Origin: Virgibacillus phasianinus
GTDB taxonomy: Bacteria; Bacillota; Bacilli; Bacillales; Amphibacillaceae
NCBI RefSeq assembly: GCF_002216775.1
Contig: NZ_CP022315.1
Location: 2,480,001 to 2,544,000 of the forward strand
Length of the DNA: 64,000 nt
Direction of reading: 5' to 3'
Shown: positions 1-8,656 of the stretch, one piece after another
Numbering within the stretch: position 1 is the first letter of the stretch
Layout: each line of letters starts with the position of its first letter
Made by a program: the position numbers and the translations under genes
The notes under the pieces: generated by a model
Seen by the model: only the letters and a program-made list of their open reading frames with translations
Databases searched by the model: none
Told to the model about the DNA's origin: nothing

Positions 1-983
1 GTCAAATGTATCCGGATCAGAGTTTATATCCAGTCGATAGTGTACCGAATGTGGTTAAACGCATAAACCAGGCGTTGGAACGGGCAGACCAAATTCATTT
101 TGCGGAGGATAATAGTGATGTAGATTGGTTTGCTCCAATTGTAGCCGACGCGGAAGCTGGATTTGGCGGCCAATTAAATGTTTTTGAATTGATGAAGGCG
201 ATGATTGAAGCGGGAGCATCCGCCGTTCACTTTGAGGATCAGCTGTCATCAGAGAAAAAATGTGGACATCTTGGAGGCAAAGTGTTGCTGCCAACACAAA
301 CCGCTGTTAGAAATTTGATTGCTGCACGATTCGCTGCGGATGTGATGGGCACACCTACACTAATTATTGCACGCACAGACGCGAATGCTGCCAACCTAAT
401 CACTAGTGATGTGGATCCATATGATAAGCCATTTATTACTGGTGAAAGAACAACGGAAGGATTCTTTAAAACAAAAGCCGGTATCGACCAGGCGATTGCC
501 CGCGGCCTAGCATATGCACCATATGCGGATCTGGTTTGGTGTGAAACATCAGAACCAAACTTGAAAGAAGCACAACAATTCGCTGATGCAATTCATGAAA
601 AATTCCCTAATAAATTGTTGGCATATAATTGTTCCCCATCGTTCAATTGGAAAAGCAAGCTATCAGATGAAGAAATTGCAAGCTTTCAGGACGATTTAGG
701 AAAAATGGGGTATAAATTCCAGTTCGTTACACTTGCCGGATTCCATGCACTCAATCACAGTATGTTTGAATTAGCCCGGAATTACAGCCAAAAAGGAATG
801 GCTGCATACTCCATATTACAACAGGCTGAATTCACAAGTGAACAATATGGCTATAGCGCGACCCGTCATCAACGGGAGGTGGGAACAGGTTATTTTGATG
901 AGGTGGCACAGGTTATTTCAGGAGGCACTTCATCAACCGTAGCATTGAAAGGATCAACTGAAACTGAACAATTTAACCGTTAG
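1..983 (+). CDS. aceA: Isocitrate lyase, 5'-truncated by window start
   Basis: Isocitrate lyase splits isocitrate into succinate and glyoxylate in the cytoplasm, the first step of the glyoxylate shunt. About 326 C-terminal residues are visible; the family is about 430 long, so the N-terminus lies outside the window. The frame is already open at base 3 (Gln codon before Met-Tyr-Pro-Asp-Gln). The catalytic KKCGH motif is at bases 255-269 with the Cys at 261-263, and the downstream WCETSEP and YNCSPSFNW motifs of the family are intact. The first Met at base 6 is internal, not a start. A bidirectional hairpin follows. Malate synthase, the usual partner, is not in view. Confidence 0.95.
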   Translation, partial: QMYPDQSLYPVDSVPNVVKRINQALERADQIHFAEDNSDVDWFAPIVADAEAGFGGQLNVFELMKAMIEAGASAVHFEDQLSSEKKCGHLGGKVLLPTQTAVRNLIAARFAADVMGTPTLIIARTDANAANLITSDVDPYDKPFITGERTTEGFFKTKAGIDQAIARGLAYAPYADLVWCETSEPNLKEAQQFADAIHEKFPNKLLAYNCSPSFNWKSKLSDEEIASFQDDLGKMGYKFQFVTLAGFHALNHSMFELARNYSQKGMAAYSILQQAEFTSEQYGYSATRHQREVGTGYFDEVAQVISGGTSSTVALKGSTETEQFNR

Positions 984-1012
984 ATTTTTTAAAAGCTTTT
1001 AAAGTGCAAAGG

Positions 1013-1050
1013 GGAAGCACAGGCCATTTAGTTGGCTTGTGCTTCCTTTT
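1013..1050. terminator. Bidirectional terminator between aceA and the convergent exporter gene
   Basis: Stem GGAAGCACAGGCCA pairs with TGGCTTGTGCTTCC around a 6-nt loop, followed by CCTTTT. It lies after aceA and overlaps the last codons of the convergent leftward gene. Confidence 0.8.
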
Positions 1051-2071
1051 CGTCTTCGAAATTGTTGTAATACTTGGTAACCAAGTTAAAAATAGATACC
1101 AATTCGTATAAAATGATTAATTCAGGTGTAAAGTGGGTCGTATGCTGCTCATTATTAGCTGTAATCCCCTCATTATCTTCCCAAAATTGATTCATTAACA
1201 AATCAATCTGGACGAGATGCTCCTTTTCCTGGTATTTTCCTGGATTCTGTAAGCTGTCCGCCAAATCTTTTACTGCCCTCTTAATAATGTCACATTCATC
1301 CTGCGACCAGGAGAAATTCAGTAAGTGTGTGCTCAGCACATTATTTAAATGATACTGAATCAAGCGTAATTGGACCAATTGTTTCTCCGTACTTAGAAAC
1401 ATTGCCCTTTTTGTTTCAACCAGAGGATGATATTTTGCTTCATTCTTTTGAAATCGTATAAGTGTTTCAATTCGATTTGATCGTCTGTCTATCTTAAAAA
1501 TCATTTCGTTATGAAGGATGTTTTTATCAGGCTGTTTATCCAGGATACTAGTAAATATTTTTTGGAATAGAATTCCTGTATCATTCGCAGTAGCCTGCAC
1601 ACTTTTTTTAATTTCATTGGTGTAATCAGGTGGTAAAATAACCATGTTAACAACTGTGGACACAAGCAAACCAGTTGTCGTTGTGCCAAGACGAATAAAA
1701 AAGGAAATAAGATAATTGCTGTGTATGACCTCTACCATTGCAACAGATGTTAGTGTTGCCACTAATAATCCAGCATGCAGATTGAATTTAAAGCATGTTG
1801 CAATAGTAAATACAGCTGCAAATGTGTATGTAATTGGCGAATTCCCAAATAATGATATAAAGAGCACTGCATACGCAGATCCGATTGCCGAAGCAGGAAA
1901 TCGAATGATGCCTTTTTTAATAGAATCAGAAACGGTTGGCTCTATGGTAACAATGGCGGTAATTACCGCAAACACCGGCGGCCAGTTTAGAAGCTCGCAT
2001 ATCCAGGCCGTTAAGAAAATAGCGACACCAGTTTTAATCACTCTGCTGCCAGCAAATTGCAATCTTTTCAT
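1028..2071 (-). CDS. Aromatic acid exporter-like (ArAE/FUSC, DUF939) membrane protein
   Basis: Predicted 347-residue inner-membrane protein of the aromatic acid exporter/FUSC superfamily (B. subtilis YgaE/YqjA type). The N-terminal half holds several hydrophobic segments with the family pattern W-PP-FAVITAIVTIEPT and LPPDYTNE at the end of the membrane part; the C-terminal half is a charged, helical cytoplasmic domain. The start at 2071 (ATG, MKRLQFAGSR) is chosen because AAGGAGT sits about 8 nt upstream; an in-frame Met 30 codons earlier has no good ribosome site. Substrate is unknown: the name rests on homology to efflux proteins for aromatic carboxylates. Stands alone, convergent with aceA and divergent from corA. 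Confidence 0.8.
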   Translation of the reverse strand: MKRLQFAGSRVIKTGVAIFLTAWICELLNWPPVFAVITAIVTIEPTVSDSIKKGIIRFPASAIGSAYAVLFISLFGNSPITYTFAAVFTIATCFKFNLHAGLLVATLTSVAMVEVIHSNYLISFFIRLGTTTTGLLVSTVVNMVILPPDYTNEIKKSVQATANDTGILFQKIFTSILDKQPDKNILHNEMIFKIDRRSNRIETLIRFQKNEAKYHPLVETKRAMFLSTEKQLVQLRLIQYHLNNVLSTHLLNFSWSQDECDIIKRAVKDLADSLQNPGKYQEKEHLVQIDLLMNQFWEDNEGITANNEQHTTHFTPELIILYELVSIFNLVTKYYNNFEDEKEAQAN

Positions 2072-2212
2072 TGTTAGACTCCTTGCATGTATGTTGGTTT
2101 CTTTTCTATTTTTCCAGTAATAGATATAAATTGCAACTTTCAGAGGTAAGTGTGAAAACATAATAAATGGGGAAAAAGAGATTTAATAAAATAATGCAGA
2201 AAGTATGATTTG

Positions 2213-3163
2213 ATGATTACCATATATGCACAACGTGAGAACGAAAAATTTGTTGAAACAATTACCTTAGATGACCTAAAAAAGAATCATTTTGCTTGGT
2301 ACTGGGTAGATTTTGAAATTCCTACTGAAACGGAAACGAAACTTCTGGAATCTTATTTTCGGTTTCATCCGCTGGCGGTAGAAGATTGTATGCATGATTT
2401 GCAGCGCCCCAAGCTTGATTATTATGACGACCATACGTTTTTTGTAATTCATTCGCTGGCACAGCAGTCATTCGAAAAAAAGGAAATAGATATTTTTATA
2501 GGTGACCACTATATAGTTACCTACCATAAAGAGCGGTCGACATATACACAGGCAGTTGGCAACTTGCTGAAAAGGAAAAACAATAAAGCGGTAATGGATG
2601 AGTATTATGTTTTTTATCAACTGCTTGATTTCGTAGTTGATCAATATTTTCCAATGGTATATGAAATTGAGGATCATATTAATGCAATAGAAGACAATAC
2701 AAACAAATTGTCGATGGAAGAGCTGTTGGAACAACTGTTTGATCGGAGAGGCGAACTGTTGACCCTTCGTCAGACCGTTCACCCAATGCGCGATTTATTG
2801 TACCGTATTCTAAATACCCATCATTTAGACGGAGTACATGAACGAAAGGAATACTTTGCAGATATTCACGACCATTTAATAAAAGTGGCAGACATTATCG
2901 CATCCAACAGAGAAATGACACAGGATATAAGAGACAGCTATTTATCCTTGAATGCACATCAAACGAATCGGACGATGCAGGTGTTAACAGTTATCTCAGT
3001 AATTTTTATGCCGCTGACATTTATTGTCGGTATTTATGGGATGAATTTCACATTTATGCCCGAACTCGATGAAAAATATGGGTATTTAGTCGTTTGGCTG
3101 ATCATGCTTATTATTTCTATAGGCATGTATGTATGGTTTAGAAAAAAAGGCTGGTTTGACTGA
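2213..3163 (+). CDS. corA: CorA-family magnesium/divalent metal transporter
   Basis: About 316 residues, typical of CorA, which forms a pentameric Mg2+ (Co2+, Ni2+) channel. The N-terminal cytoplasmic alpha/beta domain and long helices precede two C-terminal transmembrane helices. The signature YGMNF (inside GIYGMNF) lies after the first of these, near residue 277, and a short basic tail (WFRKKGWFD) ends the chain. The start is uncertain: ATG at 2213 or the in-frame TTG at 2210; neither has a strong Shine-Dalgarno (AGAAAG about 8 nt upstream). Monocistronic, closed by the hairpin at 3243. Confidence 0.93.
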   Translation: MITIYAQRENEKFVETITLDDLKKNHFAWYWVDFEIPTETETKLLESYFRFHPLAVEDCMHDLQRPKLDYYDDHTFFVIHSLAQQSFEKKEIDIFIGDHYIVTYHKERSTYTQAVGNLLKRKNNKAVMDEYYVFYQLLDFVVDQYFPMVYEIEDHINAIEDNTNKLSMEELLEQLFDRRGELLTLRQTVHPMRDLLYRILNTHHLDGVHERKEYFADIHDHLIKVADIIASNREMTQDIRDSYLSLNAHQTNRTMQVLTVISVIFMPLTFIVGIYGMNFTFMPELDEKYGYLVVWLIMLIISIGMYVWFRKKGWFD

Positions 3164-3242
3164 ATGTGGCGGTATTTCCCGGATGTTGTCGCATCTTCTT
3201 GGACGATGTTGCAAAGTGATAAAACGATAGGATTATGCATAG

Positions 3243-3277
3243 AAGGCTTACCACGTTAAAGCGGGAAAGCCTTTTTT
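3243..3277 (+). terminator. Terminator of corA
   Basis: AAGGCTT pairs with AAGCCTT across a 16-nt loop and is followed by TTTTTTG. Confidence 0.65.
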
Positions 3278-3528
3278 GTTTAATCGTTTAAACCAATTTC
3301 TCTCCATCATTTTTACAAAATATGTAATAAAAAGGTAGAATTCATCACAATTGAAATATAATTGTAATATTACTATTACATTCATGTCATTTTCAGATGT
3401 TATACTACTAATTGCCTAAGAAAATGATAGCAACATACATATTATATTAATTATCGATCACCTTTACATAGCAGACATAGAGAGAGACAGTCATTCAGGT
3501 GTGAAATAGGGGAAGCGGGGAATAGTAA
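3278..3528. other. AT-rich intergenic leader of the NlpC/P60 gene
   Basis: No ORF of note between the corA terminator and the TTG start at 3529. A TATACT at 3401-3406 could be a -10 box but no well-placed -35 is present. If transcription starts there the mRNA leader would be about 115 nt, as is known for cwlO-type genes. I searched for tandem WalR boxes (TGTWAH-N5-TGTWAH) and did not find a clean one. Confidence 0.4.
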
Positions 3529-4836
3529 TTGAAAAAGTCAATAGTTACTCTAACTACTGTAGCGGTGGTTGGTGTTGGAAGTATGTTTGTAAATAGTACA
3601 GTCCATGCAGAATCAATGTCAGATTTAAAAAGCAAGCAATCAGAAGTACATAATGAACGATCATCCGTAAAAGCAAATCTATCAGATGCTGAAGCCAAAA
3701 TTGCAGACGTAATGATAGATTTAAAGGAACGCAATAACAAAATTGAGAAGGTCGAAAAGGCGTTAAAACAAAATCAGGCTAAAATGGACGAAACAAAAGT
3801 AAAAGTAAATGATACAAAAGACAAAGTGAATAAATTAGAAGAAGAAGTTAAAACACTGGAAGACGAAATCGAAGCGAGATATGAAATTCTAAAAGACCGG
3901 ATTGTTTCCTACCAAAAAAGCGGTGGCAATATAGGTTATATGGATGTAATTTTTGGTTCTAAAAGTTTTGGCGAATTTATCAGCCGAGTTTCAGCAGTAA
4001 ATAAAATAACTAATTCCGACGAAGAATTAATGAAAGAACAAGAAAAAGCAAAAAAAGAAGTTGAAGAAAAACAGGATAAAGTTGAGAAAAAACTGGAAGA
4101 TTTAAAAGAAATGAAAACAGAACTTGAAGGTATGAAAGAAACAATTTTAGTTCAAAAAGAAAAAAATGAAGAGGCAAAAGCAGAGTTAAAAGATAAAAAA
4201 GAAAATCTTGTAGCAATGAAAGAAGAACTGCAAATCAAAGATAGTTCACTTGCGGCGATTGAAACAGAAGTTAGCGATAGTATTGCTCAAAAAAATATCG
4301 AGCAGGAACGTGCAGTAGCAGCAGCCGAAGTAGCAGATGCTGAGAAGGATCATCAAAACGATACTAATGATGATTCAGGTAAGTTGGCTACATTAAGCAG
4401 TAAAAGTTCATCTGATTCAGAACAAAAGAAGACTACACAAAGTGAACCAAGTGTTTCGCATTCTGGTAGCGGTGGGGTAAGTGCTGCAATCAATGCTGGA
4501 TTCCCATATATTGGAACACCATATGTTTGGAATGGTGAAAGTCCAAGTGGATTTGATTGCTCTGGATTTATAGCATGGGCATTTAGACAAGGTGGTATTT
4601 CACTTCCATCAAGTACATCAGCACTTCAAAGCGTTGGAAGCAAGGTTTCCTACAGTAACGCTCAACCTGGTGATCTAGTATTCTTTAATACGTATAAAAC
4701 AAATGGCCATGTAGGTATCTACCTTGGTGGCGGTAAATTTATCGGCGCTCAAAATTCAACAGGCTTGGCAGTTGCAAATATGACTAGTGGTTATTGGGCA
4801 GATCATTTTGCTGGACATGTTCGTCGCGTACGCTAA
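3529..4836 (+). CDS. Secreted coiled-coil NlpC/P60 peptidoglycan endopeptidase, CwlO-like
   Basis: 435-residue exported cell-wall hydrolase. Residues 1-28 form a signal peptide ending VHA|ES. Residues about 30-290 are a long charged coiled coil (PcsB/CwlO-type, rich in Lys/Glu); a Ser/Thr/Gln-rich linker follows; residues about 325-435 are an NlpC/P60 domain with catalytic Cys344 (FDCSGF) and His394 (GHVGIY). Such enzymes cut D-Glu-meso-DAP (D,L) bonds in the side walls, and CwlO is activated by FtsEX through the coiled coil. Start codon is TTG, with AGGGGAAGCGGGG upstream at 8 nt. Monocistronic. Confidence 0.88.
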   Translation: MKKSIVTLTTVAVVGVGSMFVNSTVHAESMSDLKSKQSEVHNERSSVKANLSDAEAKIADVMIDLKERNNKIEKVEKALKQNQAKMDETKVKVNDTKDKVNKLEEEVKTLEDEIEARYEILKDRIVSYQKSGGNIGYMDVIFGSKSFGEFISRVSAVNKITNSDEELMKEQEKAKKEVEEKQDKVEKKLEDLKEMKTELEGMKETILVQKEKNEEAKAELKDKKENLVAMKEELQIKDSSLAAIETEVSDSIAQKNIEQERAVAAAEVADAEKDHQNDTNDDSGKLATLSSKSSSDSEQKKTTQSEPSVSHSGSGGVSAAINAGFPYIGTPYVWNGESPSGFDCSGFIAWAFRQGGISLPSSTSALQSVGSKVSYSNAQPGDLVFFNTYKTNGHVGIYLGGGKFIGAQNSTGLAVANMTSGYWADHFAGHVRRVR

Positions 4837-4851
4837 TATAATAATTGTTAA

Positions 4852-4887
4852 AGGATCTATCCTTCTGATAAGGGTAGGTCTTTTTTA
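4852..4887 (+). terminator. Terminator of the NlpC/P60 gene
   Basis: AGGATCTATCCTT and AAGGGTAGGTCTT pair (with G-U pairs) and are followed by a T run. Confidence 0.65.
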
Positions 4888-5014
4888 TTATCCCTCATGA
4901 CCCTTTTATGTGAATTACTAAAAGTAAAAAGGTTCCATTTAGTAAGTTTATCAAGTATAATGGTACGTGGAATTTCAACTTGCGATAATTACACGGAGAA
5001 GGAGTTAACTTTTT

Positions 5015-5599
5015 ATGAAAAATGTAAAGGAACATCGTACAGCGGCACATGATATTGATCCAATCTACTTACAAAGATGGTCACCACGATCATTTTTAGA
5101 TAAAGAAGTACCGGAAAGTGTTCTGCACAGTGTATTTGAAGCAGCTCGCTGGGCACCTTCTGCGGCAAATATGCAGCCATGGCATTTTGTTGTGGCGCGT
5201 AACGATAAAGATCGAAATAAGTTTCTAACCTTTATTAATGAAAACAATGTAGCGTGGTGTAAGCGGGCACCGGTTTTACTAGCCATTACATCAAAAATGG
5301 ACTCGGAACGATCTGGTGACAATGTTACACATGCTTTCGATACAGGCGCGGCATGGGGTTATTTAGCACTAGAAGCTACCCGTAAAGGGCTTGTTACACA
5401 TGGTATGGGAGGTTTCGACAGGGAGAAAGCACGGGAGGTGTTGCAAATTCCTGACAACTATGCCATTCAAGCGGTTGTTGCAATTGGTTATATGGGCGGA
5501 AAAGAATTATTGGACGAAAAATTTCATGACAGGGAAAAGCCATCTAACCGTAAGGAAGTAGGCGAATTCATTTCAGAAGGATTGTTTGATAAAGAATAG
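5015..5599 (+). CDS. Nitroreductase family protein (FMN-dependent)
   Basis: 194-residue nitroreductase-like flavoprotein. The N-terminal RWSPRSF and AARWAPSAANMQPWHF patterns match the FMN-phosphate-binding loop, and AWGYLALEA and the C-terminal basic/Asp region fit the fold. These enzymes use NAD(P)H to reduce nitroaromatics, quinones or related electrophiles; the physiological substrate cannot be told from sequence. AAGGAG lies about 10 nt before the ATG. A TATAAT at about 4957 may be its -10. Monocistronic, with a strong terminator at 5647. Confidence 0.85.
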   Translation: MKNVKEHRTAAHDIDPIYLQRWSPRSFLDKEVPESVLHSVFEAARWAPSAANMQPWHFVVARNDKDRNKFLTFINENNVAWCKRAPVLLAITSKMDSERSGDNVTHAFDTGAAWGYLALEATRKGLVTHGMGGFDREKAREVLQIPDNYAIQAVVAIGYMGGKELLDEKFHDREKPSNRKEVGEFISEGLFDKE

Positions 5600-5646
5600 T
5601 TGCTTATTAGGGCGTCGTATAGAAACAGATTCAGTAGTATGTTTTG

Positions 5647-5683
5647 GGATGCTAATCGCGCGTCGATTAGTATCCTTTTTTTT
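5647..5683 (+). terminator. Terminator of the nitroreductase gene
   Basis: GGATGCTAATCG pairs with CGATTAGTATCC around a 5-nt loop, followed by eight T. Confidence 0.85.
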
Positions 5684-5696
5684 ATTACCAAATCAG

Positions 5697-5780
5697 GGTA
5701 AATGTTGTCCGATAGAGGGTAAATACAATCCAAAACAGGTGGAATACGATCCACATCCACGCAAATACAGTCCAAAGGCT
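5697..5780. repeat. Four tandem 21-bp units reading as K-Y-x-P heptapeptides
   Basis: Four consecutive units start at 5697, 5718, 5739 and 5760, each 21 bp with the core (G/C)(G/A)AATAC(A/G)(A/G)TCC. In one rightward frame they read GKCCPIE, GKYNPKQ, VEYDPHP, RKYSPKA. A related array is at 23177-23239. There is no credible start or ribosome site and the frame closes soon after, so I treat it as a dispersed intergenic repeat rather than a gene. The rest of the gap (5781-5927) is the upstream region of the BCCT gene. Confidence 0.75.
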
Positions 5781-5820
5781 ATTTCCGTTAATTGAATTGG
5801 GCCTTTTTAGCAATAATCAG

Positions 5821-5875
5821 GTTTAAAATCTGTTAAAAACGGTAATAGTTACCTAGTTTAATTTTCCAATTAAAC
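5821..5875 (+). promoter_or_regulatory. Upstream control region of the BCCT gene: perfect palindrome and SigB-like boxes
   Basis: GTTTAATT (5856-5863) and AATTAAAC (5868-5875) form a perfect 8-bp inverted repeat with a 4-nt spacer, the look of a dimeric repressor operator. Just upstream GTTTAA (5821-5826), 14 nt, GGTAAT (5841-5846) resembles a SigB promoter (GTTTAA-N12-14-GGGTAT) at 4/6 in the -10. The SigB reading is weak. Confidence 0.4.
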
Positions 5876-5927
5876 AAAATACATAGTGGTCGGCTAATCA
5901 AAAAATTCGTTATAGAAAGGACTTGTT

Positions 5928-7415
5928 ATGGAAAAACATACATATAAAAATCCAGTATTTTTTATATCTGTAATAATTGTGGCATTATTGGTTTTAATTG
6001 GAGCCATCTGGCCTGGTAAGTTTAAGGTTGGGGCTGAGGCTTTATTTGGTTTTACTACTATTAACTTTGGTTGGTTTTATTTATTAGCAGTATTTATTTT
6101 TGTTCTGTTTTTAATTGCAATATCGATTACTAAATATGGAAAGGTAAGACTCGGTCCAGCCGACTCCCGCCCGGAATATCCATTTTTCACTTGGATTGGC
6201 ATGCTATTTTCTGCAGGATTTGGTGCAGGATTAGTATTCTGGGGTGTTGCAGAACCAATGAGCCATTTTTTCAACACACCTTTTCCTGGACTGGAAGCTC
6301 AGTCAGAAGAGGCAGCCAGAGTGGCAATGGGGTATGCCTTTTTCCACTGGGGTGTCAGTCAATGGTCCGTATTTGCAATTGTAGGACTGGTAATTGCTTT
6401 CTTACAGTTTAAGAAAGGGAAAAAAGGATTAATTTCTACTTCGATTAAGCCCGTAATAGGTAAAAACAAAGGTATTGCTACAACGATAGATTCATTGGCT
6501 GTTATTGCGACAGTTATGGGTGTAGCAACATCATTAGGGCTGGGTATATTGCAAATGAATGGTGGTCTTAAGACTGTCTTTAATGTTCCGGATTCACTAT
6601 GGATACAAATAGCGATAGCCGGGATTATGTTGTTGTTTTATTTGCTGTCATCAAGTACAGGACTTAATAAAGGAATTAAATGGCTTAGTAATTTAAACCT
6701 TGGCCTTTGTCTCTTACTTCTACTGTTTGTCTTCTTTACCGGTCCAACTGTATTTATTTTAAATACATTCGTATTGGGACTTGGTGACTACCTTGCTAAT
6801 TTCGTGCAATACAGTTTACGGTTGTCGCCGTACACTGGAGAAACGTGGGTACGTGATTGGACCATCTTCTACTGGGCATGGGCAATTGCATGGTCACCAT
6901 TTGTGGGTGCCTTCGTTGCCCGCGTCTCGAAAGGCAGAACGATCAGGGAATTTGTGTTTGGGGTGTTAATTGTTCCACCGGCAATTGCTTGTTTATGGAT
7001 CGCGGCTTTCGGCGGTACAGCGTTATTTAGTGACTTGAACAATGGCACAAAAATTGCTGAAGCAGTAAACAGTGATTTATCAGTAGCGCTATTTAAAACA
7101 TTCGCTGGGCTGCCATTACCAGATATTATGTCCGTACTGGCTATCTTTTTAATCTTTACCTTCCTGGTAACATCAGCCGACTCTGCTACTTATATCCTAG
7201 GCAGTATGACTTCAAAAGGCAGTCTTAACCCAGGTCTTTCAGGTAAGATCATCTGGGGAACATTAATTACAGCAATTGCTGTTGTCTTAATAATTGCTGG
7301 TGGGCTAAATGCATTGCAAACTGCATCACTTGTATCTGCACTGCCGTTTACTGTAATACTGTTACTGATGCTCATTGCATTTGTTAAAATGCTTAAAAAA
7401 GAGAAATTAAAATGA
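5928..7415 (+). CDS. opuD: BCCT-family glycine betaine/choline-type transporter (OpuD-like)
   Basis: 495-residue carrier with twelve hydrophobic segments. BCCT signatures are present: FGAGLVFWGVAEPMSHF near residues 98-116 and the TM8 stretch WTIFYWAWAIAWSPFVGAF near residues 310-330 that lines the trimethylammonium site. The family imports betaine, choline, carnitine or ectoine with Na+ or H+ during osmotic stress, and the short C-terminal tail is typical of OpuD. AGAAAGG is about 8 nt before the ATG. The palindrome at 5856 suggests a dedicated repressor. The exact substrate is inferred. Confidence 0.9.
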   Translation: MEKHTYKNPVFFISVIIVALLVLIGAIWPGKFKVGAEALFGFTTINFGWFYLLAVFIFVLFLIAISITKYGKVRLGPADSRPEYPFFTWIGMLFSAGFGAGLVFWGVAEPMSHFFNTPFPGLEAQSEEAARVAMGYAFFHWGVSQWSVFAIVGLVIAFLQFKKGKKGLISTSIKPVIGKNKGIATTIDSLAVIATVMGVATSLGLGILQMNGGLKTVFNVPDSLWIQIAIAGIMLLFYLLSSSTGLNKGIKWLSNLNLGLCLLLLLFVFFTGPTVFILNTFVLGLGDYLANFVQYSLRLSPYTGETWVRDWTIFYWAWAIAWSPFVGAFVARVSKGRTIREFVFGVLIVPPAIACLWIAAFGGTALFSDLNNGTKIAEAVNSDLSVALFKTFAGLPLPDIMSVLAIFLIFTFLVTSADSATYILGSMTSKGSLNPGLSGKIIWGTLITAIAVVLIIAGGLNALQTASLVSALPFTVILLLMLIAFVKMLKKEKLK

Positions 7416-7418
7416 ACA

Positions 7419-7453
7419 AAAAGCGGTTAAAGGGTTGTCCCTTTAACTGCTTT
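7419..7453. terminator. Bidirectional terminator between opuD and the YitT gene
   Basis: AAAGCGGTTAAAGGG and CCCTTTAACTGCTTT form a 15-bp stem with a 4-nt loop, with A and T runs on the two sides, ending both convergent genes. Confidence 0.85.
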
Positions 7454-7454
7454 C

Positions 7455-8021
7455 CTAATCTGAAATCGAGGTGATAACGGATGTTGTAAGTCCAACAACA
7501 ATAATCATAATTCCGGAATAAATCACGTGTGCGTTAGGAATTAATAGCCAGCCAAGGAATATGACAACAATATCAATGATAAAAATCAGAACACCTACAT
7601 TAATCTGAGTTTTTTTTGAAACCATTAACGCTAATAAATCTGTTCCACCAGCGCTTGATTTGGTCGCAAGCAAAAAACTGATTCCAATCCCTATTAATAT
7701 GCCTCCACTAAGTGAAGAAATTAAAATAGGGTAGGAAGCGACGTGTGATAATGGATGGAAAAGGTCTATAAAGAACGAACTGATTAATAGTCCGTGGATA
7801 CCATTATAGAAATATGATCTTACATATTTCCATGCAAACAAATAGATAGGCAGACTTAAAATAATGATAGTAAGTCCTGGCTTTAACCCTAGTGCATATT
7901 TTGCAATTAACCCGATACCTATTATTCCGCCATCAAGTAAATGATTTGGGATTACAAATAGATTAATGCCAAGTGCGATAAATACACTTCCAATCAGGAT
8001 TGCAACGGTTTTTTTAAGCAT
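7455..8021 (-). CDS. YitT family membrane protein
   Basis: 188-residue integral membrane protein with five or six hydrophobic segments; the patterns LFVIPNHLLDGGIIGIGL and ATKSSAGGTDLLA are typical of the YitT/YczE-like (DUF161) family. It lacks the C-terminal DUF2179 domain of many YitT proteins, so it is a short version. Function is unknown. Start at 8021 (ATG, MLKKTVAIL) is chosen since AAGGGTGGA lies 6-8 nt upstream; ATG at 8027 would leave almost no spacing. Confidence 0.8.
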   Translation of the reverse strand: MLKKTVAILIGSVFIALGINLFVIPNHLLDGGIIGIGLIAKYALGLKPGLTIIILSLPIYLFAWKYVRSYFYNGIHGLLISSFFIDLFHPLSHVASYPILISSLSGGILIGIGISFLLATKSSAGGTDLLALMVSKKTQINVGVLIFIIDIVVIFLGWLLIPNAHVIYSGIMIIVVGLTTSVITSISD

Positions 8022-8093
8022 GTACATTCCACCCTTGTCCAAAAACAACTCCATGTGTAAATGTATGCTTTATCCATACAATTATATGAATGG

Positions 8094-8122
8094 TTGACTA
8101 GTAATTTCGTTTCGAATATACT
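8094..8122 (+). promoter_or_regulatory. SigA promoter of the guanidine-riboswitch transcript
   Basis: TTGACT (8094-8099), 17 nt, TATACT (8117-8122). The transcript would begin near 8129, just before the aptamer. Confidence 0.75.
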
Positions 8123-8134
8123 GCTAAGTAGAAA

Positions 8135-8263
8135 TTAAAGTTTTCTAGGGTTCCGCAATCTAGATTGGACTGGTCCAAGAGAAAACGCACATGCATGATG
8201 TGTACACGGAGGGACAAAAGCCCGGGAGGATATCTGTAAAAGGATATCGTCCCGGGCTTTTTG
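8135..8263 (+). ncRNA. Guanidine-I (ykkC) riboswitch with terminator
   Basis: The conserved blocks CTAGGGTTCCG (8145-8155), ACTGGTCCAAGAGA (about 8169-8182) and ACACGGAGGGACAAAAGCCC (8204-8223) match the guanidine-I aptamer. The intrinsic terminator at 8218-8263 (AAGCCCGGGA with TCCCGGGCTT, plus GATATC/GATATC, then a T run) uses the aptamer's 3' strand GCCCGGGA. Ligand binding and termination should therefore exclude each other, so guanidinium turns the downstream exporter genes on. Confidence 0.93.
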
Positions 8264-8320
8264 ACATTATAAGAGTGAAATAGCATCATAGTTTTTACAA
8301 TTTTAAAAGGGGAGTCTACC

Positions 8321-8656
8321 ATGAAAAAAGAATGGAATACTGTATTTCTTGCGGGGTTATTTGAAATTGGCTGGGTCGTGGGACTGAAGCATGCAGAAAG
8401 CACACTTGGCTGGATTGGAACAGTGATTTGCATTTATGTAAGTATGCACCTATTAATTATTGCATCCAAAAATCTTCCAGTTGGAACCACATATGCCGTA
8501 TTTACGGGAATTGGCACTGCAGGAACAGTTCTCTTGGATATCGTTTTATTTAATGAGCCCTTTAACGTGACAAAGATACTATTGATTGCGTTGCTTCTAG
8601 GTGGTGTAATCGGTCTTAAGACCATTACTACTGGAACAAAGGAGGCTGAACATTAA
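8321..8656 (+). CDS. gdnC: Guanidinium exporter subunit, SMR family (GdnC/YkkC-like)
   Basis: 111-residue small multidrug resistance protein with four transmembrane helices and the membrane-embedded glutamate in the first helix (residue 15, GLFEIGWVVGLK). Pairs with the next gene as a heterodimeric antiparallel exporter. Family and riboswitch context point to guanidinium/H+ antiport, not multidrug efflux. ATG preceded by AAGGGGAG. The stop TAA shares its last A with the ATG of the next gene (TAATG), a translational coupling. Confidence 0.9.
   Translation: MKKEWNTVFLAGLFEIGWVVGLKHAESTLGWIGTVICIYVSMHLLIIASKNLPVGTTYAVFTGIGTAGTVLLDIVLFNEPFNVTKILLIALLLGGVIGLKTITTGTKEAEH

Noticed and set aside
1716..2120. 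134-codon rightward frame
   Set aside because: Antisense of the membrane half of the ArAE-like gene.
3300..3528. WalR (YycF) box before the CwlO-like gene
   Set aside because: Half-sites such as TGTAAT are present but not as tandem TGTWAH-N5-TGTWAH on either strand.
5586..5795. 69-codon frame containing the K-Y-x-P heptads
   Set aside because: It begins inside the nitroreductase gene and crosses a strong terminator; no start signal for the repeat part.
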